From NCBI GenBank assembly GCA_041390145.1, contig JAWKQM010000002.1, positions 1-64,000 of the forward strand: 64,000 nucleotides of DNA. Direction: 5' to 3'. Made by a program: the position numbers and the translations under genes. Numbering within the stretch: the first letter of the stretch is position 1; each line of letters opens with the position of its first letter. Source of the stretch: Gemmatimonadales bacterium. GTDB taxonomy: Bacteria > Gemmatimonadota > Gemmatimonadetes > Gemmatimonadales > GWC2-71-9. This document shows positions 24,599-33,489 of the stretch, piece after piece. Below the pieces are notes generated by a model. The model was not told the origin of the DNA and ran no database searches. It saw only the letters and a program-made list of their open reading frames with translations.

Positions 24599-25966
24599 TC
24601 ATTCTGGGGTGCCTGCCCCCGCCGCCGGCCAATTGGCGAGCCGGGTGGACCGCCGGGGCGCCAGGAGGAAGAAATCGTAGAGATAGAGCGCGACGCCCAG
24701 CACGAACACCAGGCCGGTGGCCAGCACCATCAGGAAATGGACTTGGATCTTCTGCTGGGTCTGTAGGTAGCCGATGCCCAGGACCCGCTCGAGGTAGGTC
24801 TGGCCGATCCCGGCCGCCGCGAATGCCATGGTCATGCCGAACATGCCGCCGACCTGCAGCCAGAACGCCCAGATCCCCGCGGAGGAATCGGTGTGCTCTT
24901 CGTCGTGACCGAAGAGTCCCGGCGCCGCGTACGTGATCATCGCCAGGACGATCATCACGTAGGCGCCAAAGAACGCCATGTGTCCGTGCATCGCAGTGAT
25001 CATCGTGCCGTGCGTCCACTTGTTGACGGACGGCCAGGTGTGCGCCAGTCCCAGCACCCCGGCGCCCAGCGCAGAGAACACGGCGCTCCCGATGGTCCAG
25101 TGCAGGGCCAGGCGGTTCGGGTGACTCAGGCCTGAGCGCCGCATGGCCATGTACGCGTAGACCGCCATGCCGAGGAAGGCGAGCGGCTCCAGCGCGCTGA
25201 AGAACGCGCCGAGGGGCAGCCAGTAGGCGGGCACACCGACCCAGTAGTAATGGTGGGCGGTCCCCAGGATCCCGGCGATGAAGGTGAGTCCGACGATCAC
25301 GTACAGCCACTTCTCCATGACCTCGCGGTCGGCGCCGGAGAGGCGGATCAGGAGATACGCCAGGAGACCCCCCTGCACCATTTCCCAGACGCCCTCGACC
25401 CAGAGGTGCACCGTCCACCAGCGGTAGTAGATGCTGACGGTGTAATTGTTGAACGTGAGGAGCGCTGGCAGGTAGAGCAGCGCCGTCAGCGCCAGCCCCG
25501 CCACCAGGACCCCCTCCGTGGTGGTGAGCTTCCGAGCCTTCCAGATCGTCATGCCGATGTTGTAGAGGAACATCAACATCACGACCACGATCGCGAGCTT
25601 CACCGGCATCGGCTGTTCGAGCAGCTTGTTGCCCTCGGTCCAGCCAAAGAGATATCCGACCACCGCCGTCACCCCGGCCAGGGTCCAGAGCCCGAGCTGC
25701 CAAAAGGCGAGTCGCGGCGAGTACAGTTCCGTCCGCGATTCCTCCGGCACCAGCCAGTACGTCGCGCCCATGAATCCGGTCAGCACCCACACCAGCAGCA
25801 GGTTGGTGTGGATCTCCTTGCTCACATCAAACGGCAGGATGGCCTGGATGGGGTCGGGCCCGAGGTACTTGGTGATGGACAGAATGCCGAACACCATCTG
25901 GAGGCCGAACAGGAGCAGGGCGACGACGAAGTAGGGATAGGCGACGGCCTGCGTGCGATAACGCAT
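24599..25966 (-). CDS. norB: Nitric oxide reductase catalytic subunit (cNOR)
   Basis: This 455-residue subunit has twelve helices and reduces NO to N2O at a haem b3-FeB site. FeB ligands are present: HLWVEG (His and the essential Glu) near residue 190 and AHHYYW near 245. Low-spin and high-spin haem His are in EIHTNLLL and the MHGHMAFFG block. The length and motifs match cNOR, and the N-terminus lacks the qNOR extension. It forms a complex with NorC, encoded directly upstream. Confidence 0.96.
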   Translation of the reverse strand: MRYRTQAVAYPYFVVALLLFGLQMVFGILSITKYLGPDPIQAILPFDVSKEIHTNLLLVWVLTGFMGATYWLVPEESRTELYSPRLAFWQLGLWTLAGVTAVVGYLFGWTEGNKLLEQPMPVKLAIVVVMLMFLYNIGMTIWKARKLTTTEGVLVAGLALTALLYLPALLTFNNYTVSIYYRWWTVHLWVEGVWEMVQGGLLAYLLIRLSGADREVMEKWLYVIVGLTFIAGILGTAHHYYWVGVPAYWLPLGAFFSALEPLAFLGMAVYAYMAMRRSGLSHPNRLALHWTIGSAVFSALGAGVLGLAHTWPSVNKWTHGTMITAMHGHMAFFGAYVMIVLAMITYAAPGLFGHDEEHTDSSAGIWAFWLQVGGMFGMTMAFAAAGIGQTYLERVLGIGYLQTQQKIQVHFLMVLATGLVFVLGVALYLYDFFLLAPRRSTRLANWPAAGAGTPE

Positions 25967-25978
25967 GTCCGCTCCGGA

Positions 25979-26794
25979 CTACTTGAGAGTCATGAGGTAG
26001 GCGACCAGTGCATCGATCTGCGCAGGTTGCAGCGATTGGTCGAAGCCGGACGGCATGAGCGACTGACCGTTGCTGGAAAAGTTTGCTCCCGGCACCAGGA
26101 ACGCGTTCGGGTCCACGATCGACTCGCGGATGTACGTCGCGGCGTCCTTCGCCTGGCCCTGGTATGCCGTGCTCGTGACGATCTCGCTTGCCGTCCTCGC
26201 GATGCCCGCGAGCGAGGGCCCCACCATGTTCACCCCTGGCGACGTGGAATGACAGGCAAAGCACCCGGGCGGGGACTGGCCGAACAGCGCCTGCCCCACG
26301 GCCACTGGATCGGTCGACGCCGCCTCCGGCGATGCCCCACCGATGTCCGCCCCGGGAATTGCGCTGCCCGAGACGAGGATGGGCCGGGGAGGCCAGCCGT
26401 GGGTGTCGATGTTCCCGACCCACTCCAGGAACGCGATGACCTCGGCAATCTCCTGGGGCGACAGGTTGAGGTTCGGCATGAGGCGCCGGTCCCGCTCCGC
26501 ACTGTAGAACTTGGCGGGGTCCGCGAGGAAGGCGCTGAGGTACGCGGTCCCCCGCTGCTGCGCAATCTTGGTCAGGTCGGGCGCGTAGTACGCGCCCTCC
26601 CCAAGCAGCGTATGACAGTTGATGCAGTTCTTCCGGTGCCAAACATGCTTCCCGGCCAGCACCTCGGGCGTGATTTGGTCGCTGTGCGTCAGCGCCGGAA
26701 ACTGCCGATGACTATCGACGGTCAGCACGACGAAGATGAGGGAAAACAGCACCGTAGACCCGAGAAAGAATGCGCGCGTCTGTCGTTTGGTCAT
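25979..26794 (-). CDS. norC: Diheme NorC: cNOR cytochrome c subunit with an extra cytochrome c domain
   Basis: This 271-residue protein has one N-terminal anchor helix (residues 7-27) and two haem-c sites. The first, CINCH at 57-61 followed by GEGAYYAPDLTKIA, is the NorC domain, with axial Met probably in RLMPNLN. The second, CFACH at 178-182 with MVGPSLAGIA and a Met in SLMPSGF, is a class I cytochrome c domain. NorC is usually about 150 residues with a single haem. The extra domain may act as a built-in electron donor. The ATG at 26794 is chosen because AGGTGG precedes it. Confidence 0.93.
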   Translation of the reverse strand: MTKRQTRAFFLGSTVLFSLIFVVLTVDSHRQFPALTHSDQITPEVLAGKHVWHRKNCINCHTLLGEGAYYAPDLTKIAQQRGTAYLSAFLADPAKFYSAERDRRLMPNLNLSPQEIAEVIAFLEWVGNIDTHGWPPRPILVSGSAIPGADIGGASPEAASTDPVAVGQALFGQSPPGCFACHSTSPGVNMVGPSLAGIARTASEIVTSTAYQGQAKDAATYIRESIVDPNAFLVPGANFSSNGQSLMPSGFDQSLQPAQIDALVAYLMTLK

Positions 26795-26807
26795 GAGGCC
26801 ACCTGAG

Positions 26808-26954
26808 TCACACGCCGATCCGTGGGAAGTACTGGAGAGCCATGAAGCCACCATAGCCGGCGGCGGCGGCCATCAAGAGAAGCATAGAAACGCAGAGCGC
26901 CTTGGTGAGGCGCGAATCGGCTCCAGCGACCGGTGCTGCGGGAGTATGCTCCAT
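26808..26954 (-). CDS. 48-residue single-pass membrane protein at the head of the nor operon
   Basis: This small frame encodes 48 residues with one helix (about residues 18-40) and ends ALQYFPRIGV. CTGGAG lies upstream of its ATG at good distance, and the gene ends 13 bases before norC. The size and position recall small accessory subunits of haem-copper enzymes, but no family was recognised. A weak promoter candidate upstream is TTGCGC, 17 bases, TATGCT, near 27013-27041. Confidence 0.65.
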   Translation of the reverse strand: MEHTPAAPVAGADSRLTKALCVSMLLLMAAAAGYGGFMALQYFPRIGV

Positions 26955-27306
26955 CACTGATCTCCAGGTCGTCAGGCGCGTGCCGTGGATTGGCTGAGGG
27001 CAGACGCGATAGCATATCACCCGCCCGGTGGTCGCGCAAGCCGCGTCCGGCGTTCCAGCACCGGACCGCAGATGCGCCGGCGTCGGGATTGTTCTGCGCT
27101 CACCCCTTCCGGGAACCAGCGGTCCACCCTGAGGTCGGCGATGACCCGCTTGGAGCAGACGCGCTCCACTTCGAGTGGCGTGAGGCGCTTCGCCCGATCC
27201 GGATTGAGGCACCAAGCTGTCTGCGTCAGCGGGAGCAGTCACGAGGCCCCCGGGTGCTCCTGGGACCCGCATATCAACAGAGGGATCAGGCCGTGCAGGG
27301 CGGATG
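26955..27306 (-). other. Region between nor operon and tRNA repeat, no confident gene
   Basis: About 350 bases hold the likely nor promoter near the left end. One minus-strand frame reads about 60 codons without a stop (containing NPDRAKRLTPLEVERV), but has no start signal or recognised family. I see no other feature. It may be relict sequence next to the tRNA. Confidence 0.35.
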
Positions 27307-27395
27307 CGGAACGCGCTCGACTCGAGAATTCGCCTCAAAGCCTGAGCAACCGCGAAAGGAACCGCGAAAGAACGCAACTCGGGCACGAAACAGAA

Positions 27396-27427
27396 ACCCC
27401 GCAGCAGCACCTAAGCTGTTGCGGGGT
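27396..27427 (-). terminator. Rho-independent terminator of tRNA-Ile
   Basis: ACCCCGCA (27396-27403) pairs with TGCGGGGT (27420-27427), with an inner CAGC/GCTG pair. On the minus strand it is followed by TTTCTGTTT. It lies about 17 bases past the tRNA 3' end. Confidence 0.8.
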
Positions 27428-27443
27428 CGATATTTCAGATCAG

Positions 27444-27517
<74 letters not shown>

Positions 27518-27555
27518 GGTTCGCCGGCCACCTTCGGCCAGCCCGGGGAGGCGGT

Positions 27556-27584
27556 AGGATAACGGCGCTGCGGGGCCGATGCAA
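27556..27584 (-). promoter_or_regulatory. Promoter of tRNA-Ile
   Basis: On the minus strand TTGCAT (27584-27579), a 17-base spacer and TATCCT (27561-27556) form a promoter. The start would be near 27549, about 30 bases before the tRNA. Confidence 0.6.
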
Positions 27585-27604
27585 CTTTGGCGGCCCCACG
27601 GCCG

Positions 27605-27847
27605 CTACTCGTCCCAGTCGCCCCCGCGCTTGCGGCGTGGCTTCGGATCGTCGTCGTCATCGATGTCGAATTCCTCGTCATCGATGTCGTCATCTTCCGC
27701 GTCCTCGTCGTCGAGATCCTCGTCGTCGAGATCGTCCTCGTCCTCGTCGTCATCAAAACTGAAACCATCATCCTCGAACTCGTCGGCATCCTCGTCAAAT
27801 CGGGGCTTCCTGCCCACGACCGCGGTCGACGTCTCCCAGGCCCACAT
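27605..27847 (-). CDS. Small highly acidic protein of unknown function
   Basis: This 80-residue protein starts WAWETSTAVVGRKPRF and then has about 45 residues that are mostly Asp and Glu. It ends with a basic patch (KPRRKRGG). GGAGGGAG lies four bases before the ATG at 27847, a strong ribosome site. The composition suggests a disordered polyanion, perhaps a nucleic-acid mimic or basic-protein chaperone; no family was recognised. The gene lies 43 bases after typA on the same strand and may be co-transcribed with it. Confidence 0.65.
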   Translation of the reverse strand: MWAWETSTAVVGRKPRFDEDADEFEDDGFSFDDDEDEDDLDDEDLDDEDAEDDDIDDEEFDIDDDDDPKPRRKRGGDWDE

Positions 27848-27890
27848 AACTCCCTCCGGCGATAAGTGACTGACTGGCATCCTGCGACAC

Positions 27891-29753
27891 TCAGGAAGCG
27901 TCGGCCACGCGGCTGGCGCGGCTGGCTCGCTTCCGGTCGATCGCCGAGAGGTTCCGCTTGCGGAGCCGGATCGTCTTCGGCGTGACTTCGATCAGTTCAT
28001 CCTCCTCGATGTACTCGAGGCCATACTCCAGCGTGATGTCCCGCGGCGGCTCCAGGATGATGTTGTCGTCCGACGCGGTGGTCCGCATGTTCGACAACTT
28101 CTTTTCCTTGGTGACGTTCACGTCGAGGTCGCCGGGCCGGCTGTTCTCCCCCGCGATCATCCCCTCGTACACCTGGTCGCTCGGTGCCACGAACATCTGC
28201 GCCCGCTCCTGCAGGTTGCCGAGCGCGAAGGCGACCACGCTGCCCTCGCGGTCCGCCACCAGTACGCCCCGCTTCCGTCCGGCCAGCGGTCCCGCCCACG
28301 GTCCGTAATCGAGGAACCGGTGATGGATGAGGCCGGTGCCGCGAGTGTCGGTCAGGAACTCCGACCGGTAGCCGAAGAGGCCGCGCGCCGGGATCCGGAA
28401 CATCATGCGGACCATGCCCTGCCCCGGGTTCTTCAGCTCCAGCATTTCGCTGCGCCGGGGCCCGAGCTTCTCGATGACCGCCCCCATGTACTCCTCGGGC
28501 ACGTCGATCATCAGCTCCTCGTACGGCTCCTGCCGCTCGCCGTTCGGGCCGACCTTCGTGATGACTCGGGGCCGTGAAACCTGGAACTCGAAGCCCTCGC
28601 GCCGCATCGTCTCCATCAGGATAGCCAGGTGCAGCTCGCCACGGCCGGACACGGTGTGCGTGTCGGGACTCTCGGTCGGCTCCACCTTCAGCGCCACGTT
28701 CCGCTCCAGCTCCTTGAAGAGTCGGTCCCGGACCTGACGGCTGGTGACGAACTTGCCCTCGCGACCGGCGAACGGGCTGTTGTTGACGATGAAGTCCACC
28801 GAAATGGTGGGCTCCTCGACCGCGATGCCCTCCATGCGATCGAGGTGGTCGATCGCCGTGACCGTCCGGCCGATTTCGATCCCCTCCAGCCCGGCCAGTA
28901 CCACGATGTCGCCCGCCACCGCCTCCTGCACTTCCACCCGGTGCAGGCCATCGATAGTGTAGAGCTTCGTGATGCGGCTCCGCTCCACCGCCTCCTCCGG
29001 TCCCACAAGGCCGGGGGCCCCGATCGGCAGCAGCGCCACCTGGTCGCCCACCTTCAGCGTCCCCCGCTCGATCCGCCCGATCCCCATCCGCCCAAGGAAG
29101 GTCGTGAAGTCGAGGGTGGAGATGAGCATCTGGAACGGACCGTTGGCGTCGCTGCTCGGCGGCGGCACGTGGGCCAGGATGGCGTCGAACAGCGGCGCCA
29201 GGTCGGGGCCCGGCTCGTCGAGCTCCGCCGTGGCCGTCCCGTGGCGGCTCGAGGTGTAGAGGAACGGCGCGTCCAGCTGCTCGTGGCTCGCCTCGAGGTC
29301 GATGAACAACCCCAGGACCTCGTCATGCACCCGCATCGGCTCGGCGTCCGGCCGGTCGATCTTGTTGATGGCCACGATCGGAAGCAGCCCCAGATCCAGT
29401 GCCTTCCGGGTGACGAATCGCGTCTGCGGCATCGGCCCCTCGGCGGCGTCCACCAGGATCAGGACCCCGTCGACCATCCGCAGGATCCGCTCGACCTCGC
29501 CACCGAAGTCGGCGTGGCCGGGGGTGTCCACGATGTTGATCTTGACACCCTTCCACCGCACGGCCGTGTTCTTGGCCAGGATGGTGATGCCCCGCTCCCG
29601 CTCGAGCGGGTTGGAATCCATGACGCGCTCGTCCACCTGCTGGTTGGCCCGGAAGGCCCCCGCCTGACGAAGCATCTGGTCCACCAGCGTGGTCTTGCCG
29701 TGGTCCACGTGCGCGATGATTGCGATGTTGCGAATCTGCTCTGTACCCGCCAT
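27891..29753 (-). CDS. typA: Ribosome-associated GTPase BipA/TypA
   Basis: This 620-residue translational GTPase has G1 AHVDHGKTTL, G2 RERGITI, G3 DTPGH and G4 NKIDR. It then has an EF-G-like domain II, domains III and V, and the TypA-specific C-terminal domain with NMRTTASDDNI. TypA assists 50S assembly and stress or cold growth. The ATG at 29753 is chosen; the open frame to 29933 adds a non-homologous segment. A promoter lies upstream at 29818-29846. Confidence 0.96.
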   Translation of the reverse strand: MAGTEQIRNIAIIAHVDHGKTTLVDQMLRQAGAFRANQQVDERVMDSNPLERERGITILAKNTAVRWKGVKINIVDTPGHADFGGEVERILRMVDGVLILVDAAEGPMPQTRFVTRKALDLGLLPIVAINKIDRPDAEPMRVHDEVLGLFIDLEASHEQLDAPFLYTSSRHGTATAELDEPGPDLAPLFDAILAHVPPPSSDANGPFQMLISTLDFTTFLGRMGIGRIERGTLKVGDQVALLPIGAPGLVGPEEAVERSRITKLYTIDGLHRVEVQEAVAGDIVVLAGLEGIEIGRTVTAIDHLDRMEGIAVEEPTISVDFIVNNSPFAGREGKFVTSRQVRDRLFKELERNVALKVEPTESPDTHTVSGRGELHLAILMETMRREGFEFQVSRPRVITKVGPNGERQEPYEELMIDVPEEYMGAVIEKLGPRRSEMLELKNPGQGMVRMMFRIPARGLFGYRSEFLTDTRGTGLIHHRFLDYGPWAGPLAGRKRGVLVADREGSVVAFALGNLQERAQMFVAPSDQVYEGMIAGENSRPGDLDVNVTKEKKLSNMRTTASDDNIILEPPRDITLEYGLEYIEEDELIEVTPKTIRLRKRNLSAIDRKRASRASRVADAS

Positions 29754-29817
29754 TTGCCCCTGCACTTCATTCGAGACTGCGTACCAGACCCCATTCCACC
29801 CCCTCCCAACGGCGGCA

Positions 29818-29846
29818 TATATAGCGCAGTCCACTGGCGGGAGCAA
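29818..29846 (-). promoter_or_regulatory. Promoter of typA
   Basis: On the minus strand TTGCTC (29846-29841), a 17-base spacer and TATATA (29823-29818) form a plausible promoter, starting near 29811. It is in the short divergent region shared with the CorC-like gene. Confidence 0.45.
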
Positions 29847-29914
29847 TGGCCAGAGCCCCCCGGGGAAGGGGGCAAAACCTCGCGGGGGAACGGGAGGGCC
29901 GCTACCTTGCCGGA

Positions 29915-31243
29915 ATGGACCCGTCCACCACACCCGCCATCGGCACCGGACTCATCGCCGTCGTCCTCCTCGTCCTCGCCAACGCCTACTTCGTGGCGGC
30001 CGAATTTGCCCTCGTCGGCGCACGCCGCACCCGGCTCGACGAAATGGCCCAGTCCGGCGATCGCAAGGCGGCGCTGGCCCGGCGGGCGGTGCGCCACCTC
30101 GACCGGTACATCTCGGCCACCCAGCTCGGGATCACCCTGGCCTCCCTCGGCCTGGGCTGGATCGGGAAGCCGGCCCTGGCCGGCCTCCTCGACGGGCTCT
30201 TTGCCTTCCTCCCCGAGCCCGCCGCGGTCTGGACCACCCATGCCGTCTCCGCCGCCACCGCCTTCGCCATCATCACGGCCCTGCACATCGTCCTCGGCGA
30301 GCTGGTCCCCAAGTCCCTTGCCCTGCTGTATCCGGAGGACGTGAGCCGCTGGGTGGCCGGCCCGCTGATCGGATTCGGGTGGCTCATGGCCGGGCCGATC
30401 TCGCTGCTCAACGGCACCGCGAACTGGCTGCTCGGCCTCTTCAAGATCCACCCCCGCGGCGACCACGAACGCCTCCACTCGACCGAGGAAATCCGGATGC
30501 TGGTCGAGCAGAGCCAGGTCGGCGGCACCATGGAGTCGGAAGACGCGCGGCTCCTCGAAGGCGTCTTCGAGTTCAGCGAGAAGTCCGCTGAAGAGGTGAT
30601 GACGCCACGCACCCAGATCGTTGCACTCCCCGCCGACCTGCCGGTCACGGAAGCCGCCGACGTCATCGCCGAGGCGGGCCGCTCCCGGTATCCGGTCTAC
30701 GTCTCGAGCCTCGACGAGATCACCGGCGTGGTGCTGGCCAAGGATGTCCTCCGCGCCCTGCGGGCCAACCCCACCGCCACGGTCGGCAGTATCAAGCGCG
30801 AACCGCTGTTCGTGCCCGGCACCCGCGAAGTCGAGGACGTCCTGACCGACATGAAGCGGCTGAAGACGCACTTCGCGGTCGTCCTCGACGAATACGGCGG
30901 CACGGCGGGGCTGGTGACGATGGAAGACCTGCTGGAGGAAATTGTCGGCGAAATCTTCGACGAGCACGATGTGCCGGACGAATTGACGCCGGCAGCCGGC
31001 GGCTCCCCGCTCCTCGAGGGCGCCATGACCCTCTCCGAATTCAACGACCAGTGGGACGCCGAGCTCGACGACCGGAACTACACCACGCTGGGGGGATTTC
31101 TCTTCGGCGAGCTGGGCCGGCTCCCCCGGGTCGGGGACCGGGTCGTGGTGGGACCACGGACCTTCGAGATCGTGTCGATGGAGGGGCGAAGGGTCAACGA
31201 AGTGAGGATGACCGTCGAGGAGGCAAGAGAGGCAAGTCCCTGA
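29915..31243 (+). CDS. HlyC/CorC-family protein (DUF21, CBS pair, CorC_HlyC domain)
   Basis: This 442-residue membrane protein has an N-terminal DUF21 domain with three to four helices (residues 10-180; GELVPKSLAL motif). A CBS pair (about 205-330) begins with EVMTPRTQIVAL, followed by a CorC_HlyC domain ending near residue 435. Members are linked to magnesium or cobalt efflux and membrane-damage resistance. The ATG at 29915 is chosen over 29846. TACCTT at 29903-29908 lies six bases before it, so the mRNA may be leaderless. The gene ends three bases from the convergent pdxA. Confidence 0.93.
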   Translation: MDPSTTPAIGTGLIAVVLLVLANAYFVAAEFALVGARRTRLDEMAQSGDRKAALARRAVRHLDRYISATQLGITLASLGLGWIGKPALAGLLDGLFAFLPEPAAVWTTHAVSAATAFAIITALHIVLGELVPKSLALLYPEDVSRWVAGPLIGFGWLMAGPISLLNGTANWLLGLFKIHPRGDHERLHSTEEIRMLVEQSQVGGTMESEDARLLEGVFEFSEKSAEEVMTPRTQIVALPADLPVTEAADVIAEAGRSRYPVYVSSLDEITGVVLAKDVLRALRANPTATVGSIKREPLFVPGTREVEDVLTDMKRLKTHFAVVLDEYGGTAGLVTMEDLLEEIVGEIFDEHDVPDELTPAAGGSPLLEGAMTLSEFNDQWDAELDDRNYTTLGGFLFGELGRLPRVGDRVVVGPRTFEIVSMEGRRVNEVRMTVEEAREASP

Positions 31244-31246
31244 GTC

Positions 31247-32176
31247 CTAGAGGTGTGTTGCCGCCTTTCCGGCCAGCTGCACCGCCAGTTCAATCGCCGC
31301 CCGCATGCTCCCCGCGTCCGCCTTCCCCGTCCCCGCAATGTCGAACGCCGTGCCATGGTCGGGGCTGGTCCGCGGGAAGGGCAGTCCCAGCGTCACGTTC
31401 ACGGCCTGCCCGAACGACGCCACCTTGATGGCGGTCATTCCCACGTCGTGATACGGCGCCAGCACGGCGTCGAACTCTCCCCGCATCGCCCGCACAAAGA
31501 CGGTATCCGCCGGCAGCGGCCCGGCGGCCCCCAGCGCCCTGGCGGCCGGCCGGAGCACCCGCTCGTCTTCATCACCGAACAGCCCTCCTTCACCGGCATG
31601 TGGATTGAGGGCGCAGACCGCGAGCCGCGGCTCGGCCACGCCGAACCAGTCGCGGAGCCCGGCCAGCGTGACCCGCCCGGCGCGCACCACCCGTTCCTGG
31701 GTGACCATGGCCGGCACGTCGCGCAGCGCGATGTGCGTGGTGACGAGCACCACCCGCAACCGGTCCGAGGCGAGCATCATCGCCACGTCGACTCCCCCCG
31801 CCAGGTCGGCCAGCCACTCGGTGTGACCCGGCCAGGCAAACCCCGCCTGGTGGAGCGCATGCTTGTGCACCGGGCCGGTGACGATGGCATCCACCTCCCC
31901 GGCCAGGGCCAGGCTCGCCGCGCGCTCGATGGCGTGGCCCGCGAGCCGCCCCGCCTGCACCACGCGCGAGGGGCCCGGGGTCACGGAGCGTTGCTCTCCG
32001 GAGCCCAGGCCCCAAGGTCCCACGATGATCCGGTGGTCGGCCCGCACCGCGGCGACTTGGTCGTCGGCGCCGAGGACGGTAATTTCCGCGTCCAGCGGCG
32101 CTTCGAGGGCGCGGGCGACGATTTCGGGCCCGATCCCGCGTGGATCGCCGAGGGTGACGGCGATCCGCGGCCTCAC
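31247..32176 (-). CDS. pdxA: 4-hydroxythreonine-4-phosphate dehydrogenase
   Basis: This 309-residue PdxA oxidises 4-phosphohydroxy-L-threonine in pyridoxal phosphate synthesis. Family blocks are TLGDPRGIGPEI at the start, VTGPVHKHAL, GHTEWLADL, NPHAGEGGLFG, and YHDVGM, which together contain the metal-binding His residues. Near the C-terminus TSPDHGTAFDIAGTG matches the usual signature. It overlaps the upstream isomerase gene by four bases. Confidence 0.95.
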   Translation of the reverse strand: MRPRIAVTLGDPRGIGPEIVARALEAPLDAEITVLGADDQVAAVRADHRIIVGPWGLGSGEQRSVTPGPSRVVQAGRLAGHAIERAASLALAGEVDAIVTGPVHKHALHQAGFAWPGHTEWLADLAGGVDVAMMLASDRLRVVLVTTHIALRDVPAMVTQERVVRAGRVTLAGLRDWFGVAEPRLAVCALNPHAGEGGLFGDEDERVLRPAARALGAAGPLPADTVFVRAMRGEFDAVLAPYHDVGMTAIKVASFGQAVNVTLGLPFPRTSPDHGTAFDIAGTGKADAGSMRAAIELAVQLAGKAATHL

Positions 32177-33489
32177 AGCTCCCGCACCTCGACGTACGCC
32201 GACCGGCGCAGCTGCTGGATGTACTTCTGCTCGGCGAGCTGCGCACTCAGCATGTTGCGAATGCCGTCGCGGACATCGGCGTAGGAGACATCCCCTTCTG
32301 CCGACCGGCCGATCACGTACGCCACGACATACTTGCTTCGATTGTTGGGGGCCTCCAGCACGAACACCGGCGCCACGCTGCCCGAGTCGACGTTGGCGAG
32401 CGCGGCCTGATAGGCGGGCGGCAGCTGGGTGAACGGCACCCCCTTCGCCTCCCGCTCCTCCGCCTGGTCGTGGAACTTGCGCTGGAGGGAGTCGAAGGAT
32501 GCACCGTTCCGGATTGCCGCCGCCAGACTGTCCGCCAGCGCATGGGCCAGCTGCGCGTCGGCCTCGGTGACCGCCGGCATGATGAGGATGTGCCGGACGT
32601 CGATCTCGGAGGGCTGTGCCCGCTTCACCTGGATGATGTGATACCCGAAGGGAGACTCGACCGGCCGTGAGATGGTGCCGGGCTTGAGTGCGAAGGCCGC
32701 CTTCTCGAACTCCGGCGCGAGGGGCGGGCCGCGCCGAAGCCAGCCGAGGTCGCCCCCCTGCTGGGCGGAGCCCGGATCCTGCGAAAACCGTCGGGCGGCT
32801 GTGGCGAAGTCGGCGCCATCCTGCAGCGCCACCATGATCGAGTCCGCCAGCGCCAACGCCTTGGCCTTGGCCGCCGAATCGGCTTTCGGCGCAACGACGA
32901 TTTGCTCGAAGGAGATCGTGGCCGGGCGCTTGCCCAGCTTCGCCTTCTGCGTCTCGTAGAAGTCTTTCATCTGCTGTTCGGTCGGGGACACCGGCTTGAG
33001 CTTGTCCCGTTCACGGAGCGAGTTCTTGAGCGCCTCTTCCAGCGCGACCCGCCGCTGCTGCTCCGTCAGCCACCGCCGGTATTCCTCGGGGCTCCCGAAC
33101 CCGGCTTTTTTGAGCTCGTTGCGGTAATCCACCTCGCTGGTGAACCCGTCCCGGACCCGCTTGATCTGCTGGTCCACCCGGGCCGCCACTTCCTGGTCGG
33201 TCACCTTGATCGAGGTGTCCCGCAACGCTTCCTGCACCATCAATTCCTGGTTGATCAACTGCTCGAGCGCCGCCGCCCTGAGAGCGTGCATGGCGGCCGA
33301 GTCCCCCTCGGGGAGCTTTGCCCCCTGCGCAAGTTGCGCGAAAAGCGCCTCGTCCACCTGCGAGGCCAGCAACGGCTTGTTGCCGACCACCGCGACCACC
33401 CGGTCGACGACGACCGGTTCCCCCTGGGCGGCTGCCGGGGCAGCCCCCAGGAGGACCAGGCACGCAACGAGGAGCGAGGTCCGTCTCAT
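32173..33489 (-). CDS. SurA-like periplasmic peptidyl-prolyl isomerase
   Basis: This 438-residue protein has a signal peptide ending APAAAQG, then a SurA_N-type chaperone region (residues 25-165). Two parvulin-like domains follow. The first (about 185-285) contains GGDLGWLRRG and SPFGYHIIQV; the second, about 290-390, is degenerate and begins IDVRHILIM. SurA proteins fold outer-membrane proteins in the periplasm. It is encoded with a second isomerase and shares one base with it. Confidence 0.9.
   Translation of the reverse strand: MRRTSLLVACLVLLGAAPAAAQGEPVVVDRVVAVVGNKPLLASQVDEALFAQLAQGAKLPEGDSAAMHALRAAALEQLINQELMVQEALRDTSIKVTDQEVAARVDQQIKRVRDGFTSEVDYRNELKKAGFGSPEEYRRWLTEQQRRVALEEALKNSLRERDKLKPVSPTEQQMKDFYETQKAKLGKRPATISFEQIVVAPKADSAAKAKALALADSIMVALQDGADFATAARRFSQDPGSAQQGGDLGWLRRGPPLAPEFEKAAFALKPGTISRPVESPFGYHIIQVKRAQPSEIDVRHILIMPAVTEADAQLAHALADSLAAAIRNGASFDSLQRKFHDQAEEREAKGVPFTQLPPAYQAALANVDSGSVAPVFVLEAPNNRSKYVVAYVIGRSAEGDVSYADVRDGIRNMLSAQLAEQKYIQQLRRSAYVEVREL

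Noticed and set aside
26955..27410. Extension of the small nor-operon frame to 27410 (200 residues)
   Set aside because: The extension has no ribosome site or homology and runs over the tRNA repeat; the ATG at 26954 has a good ribosome site.
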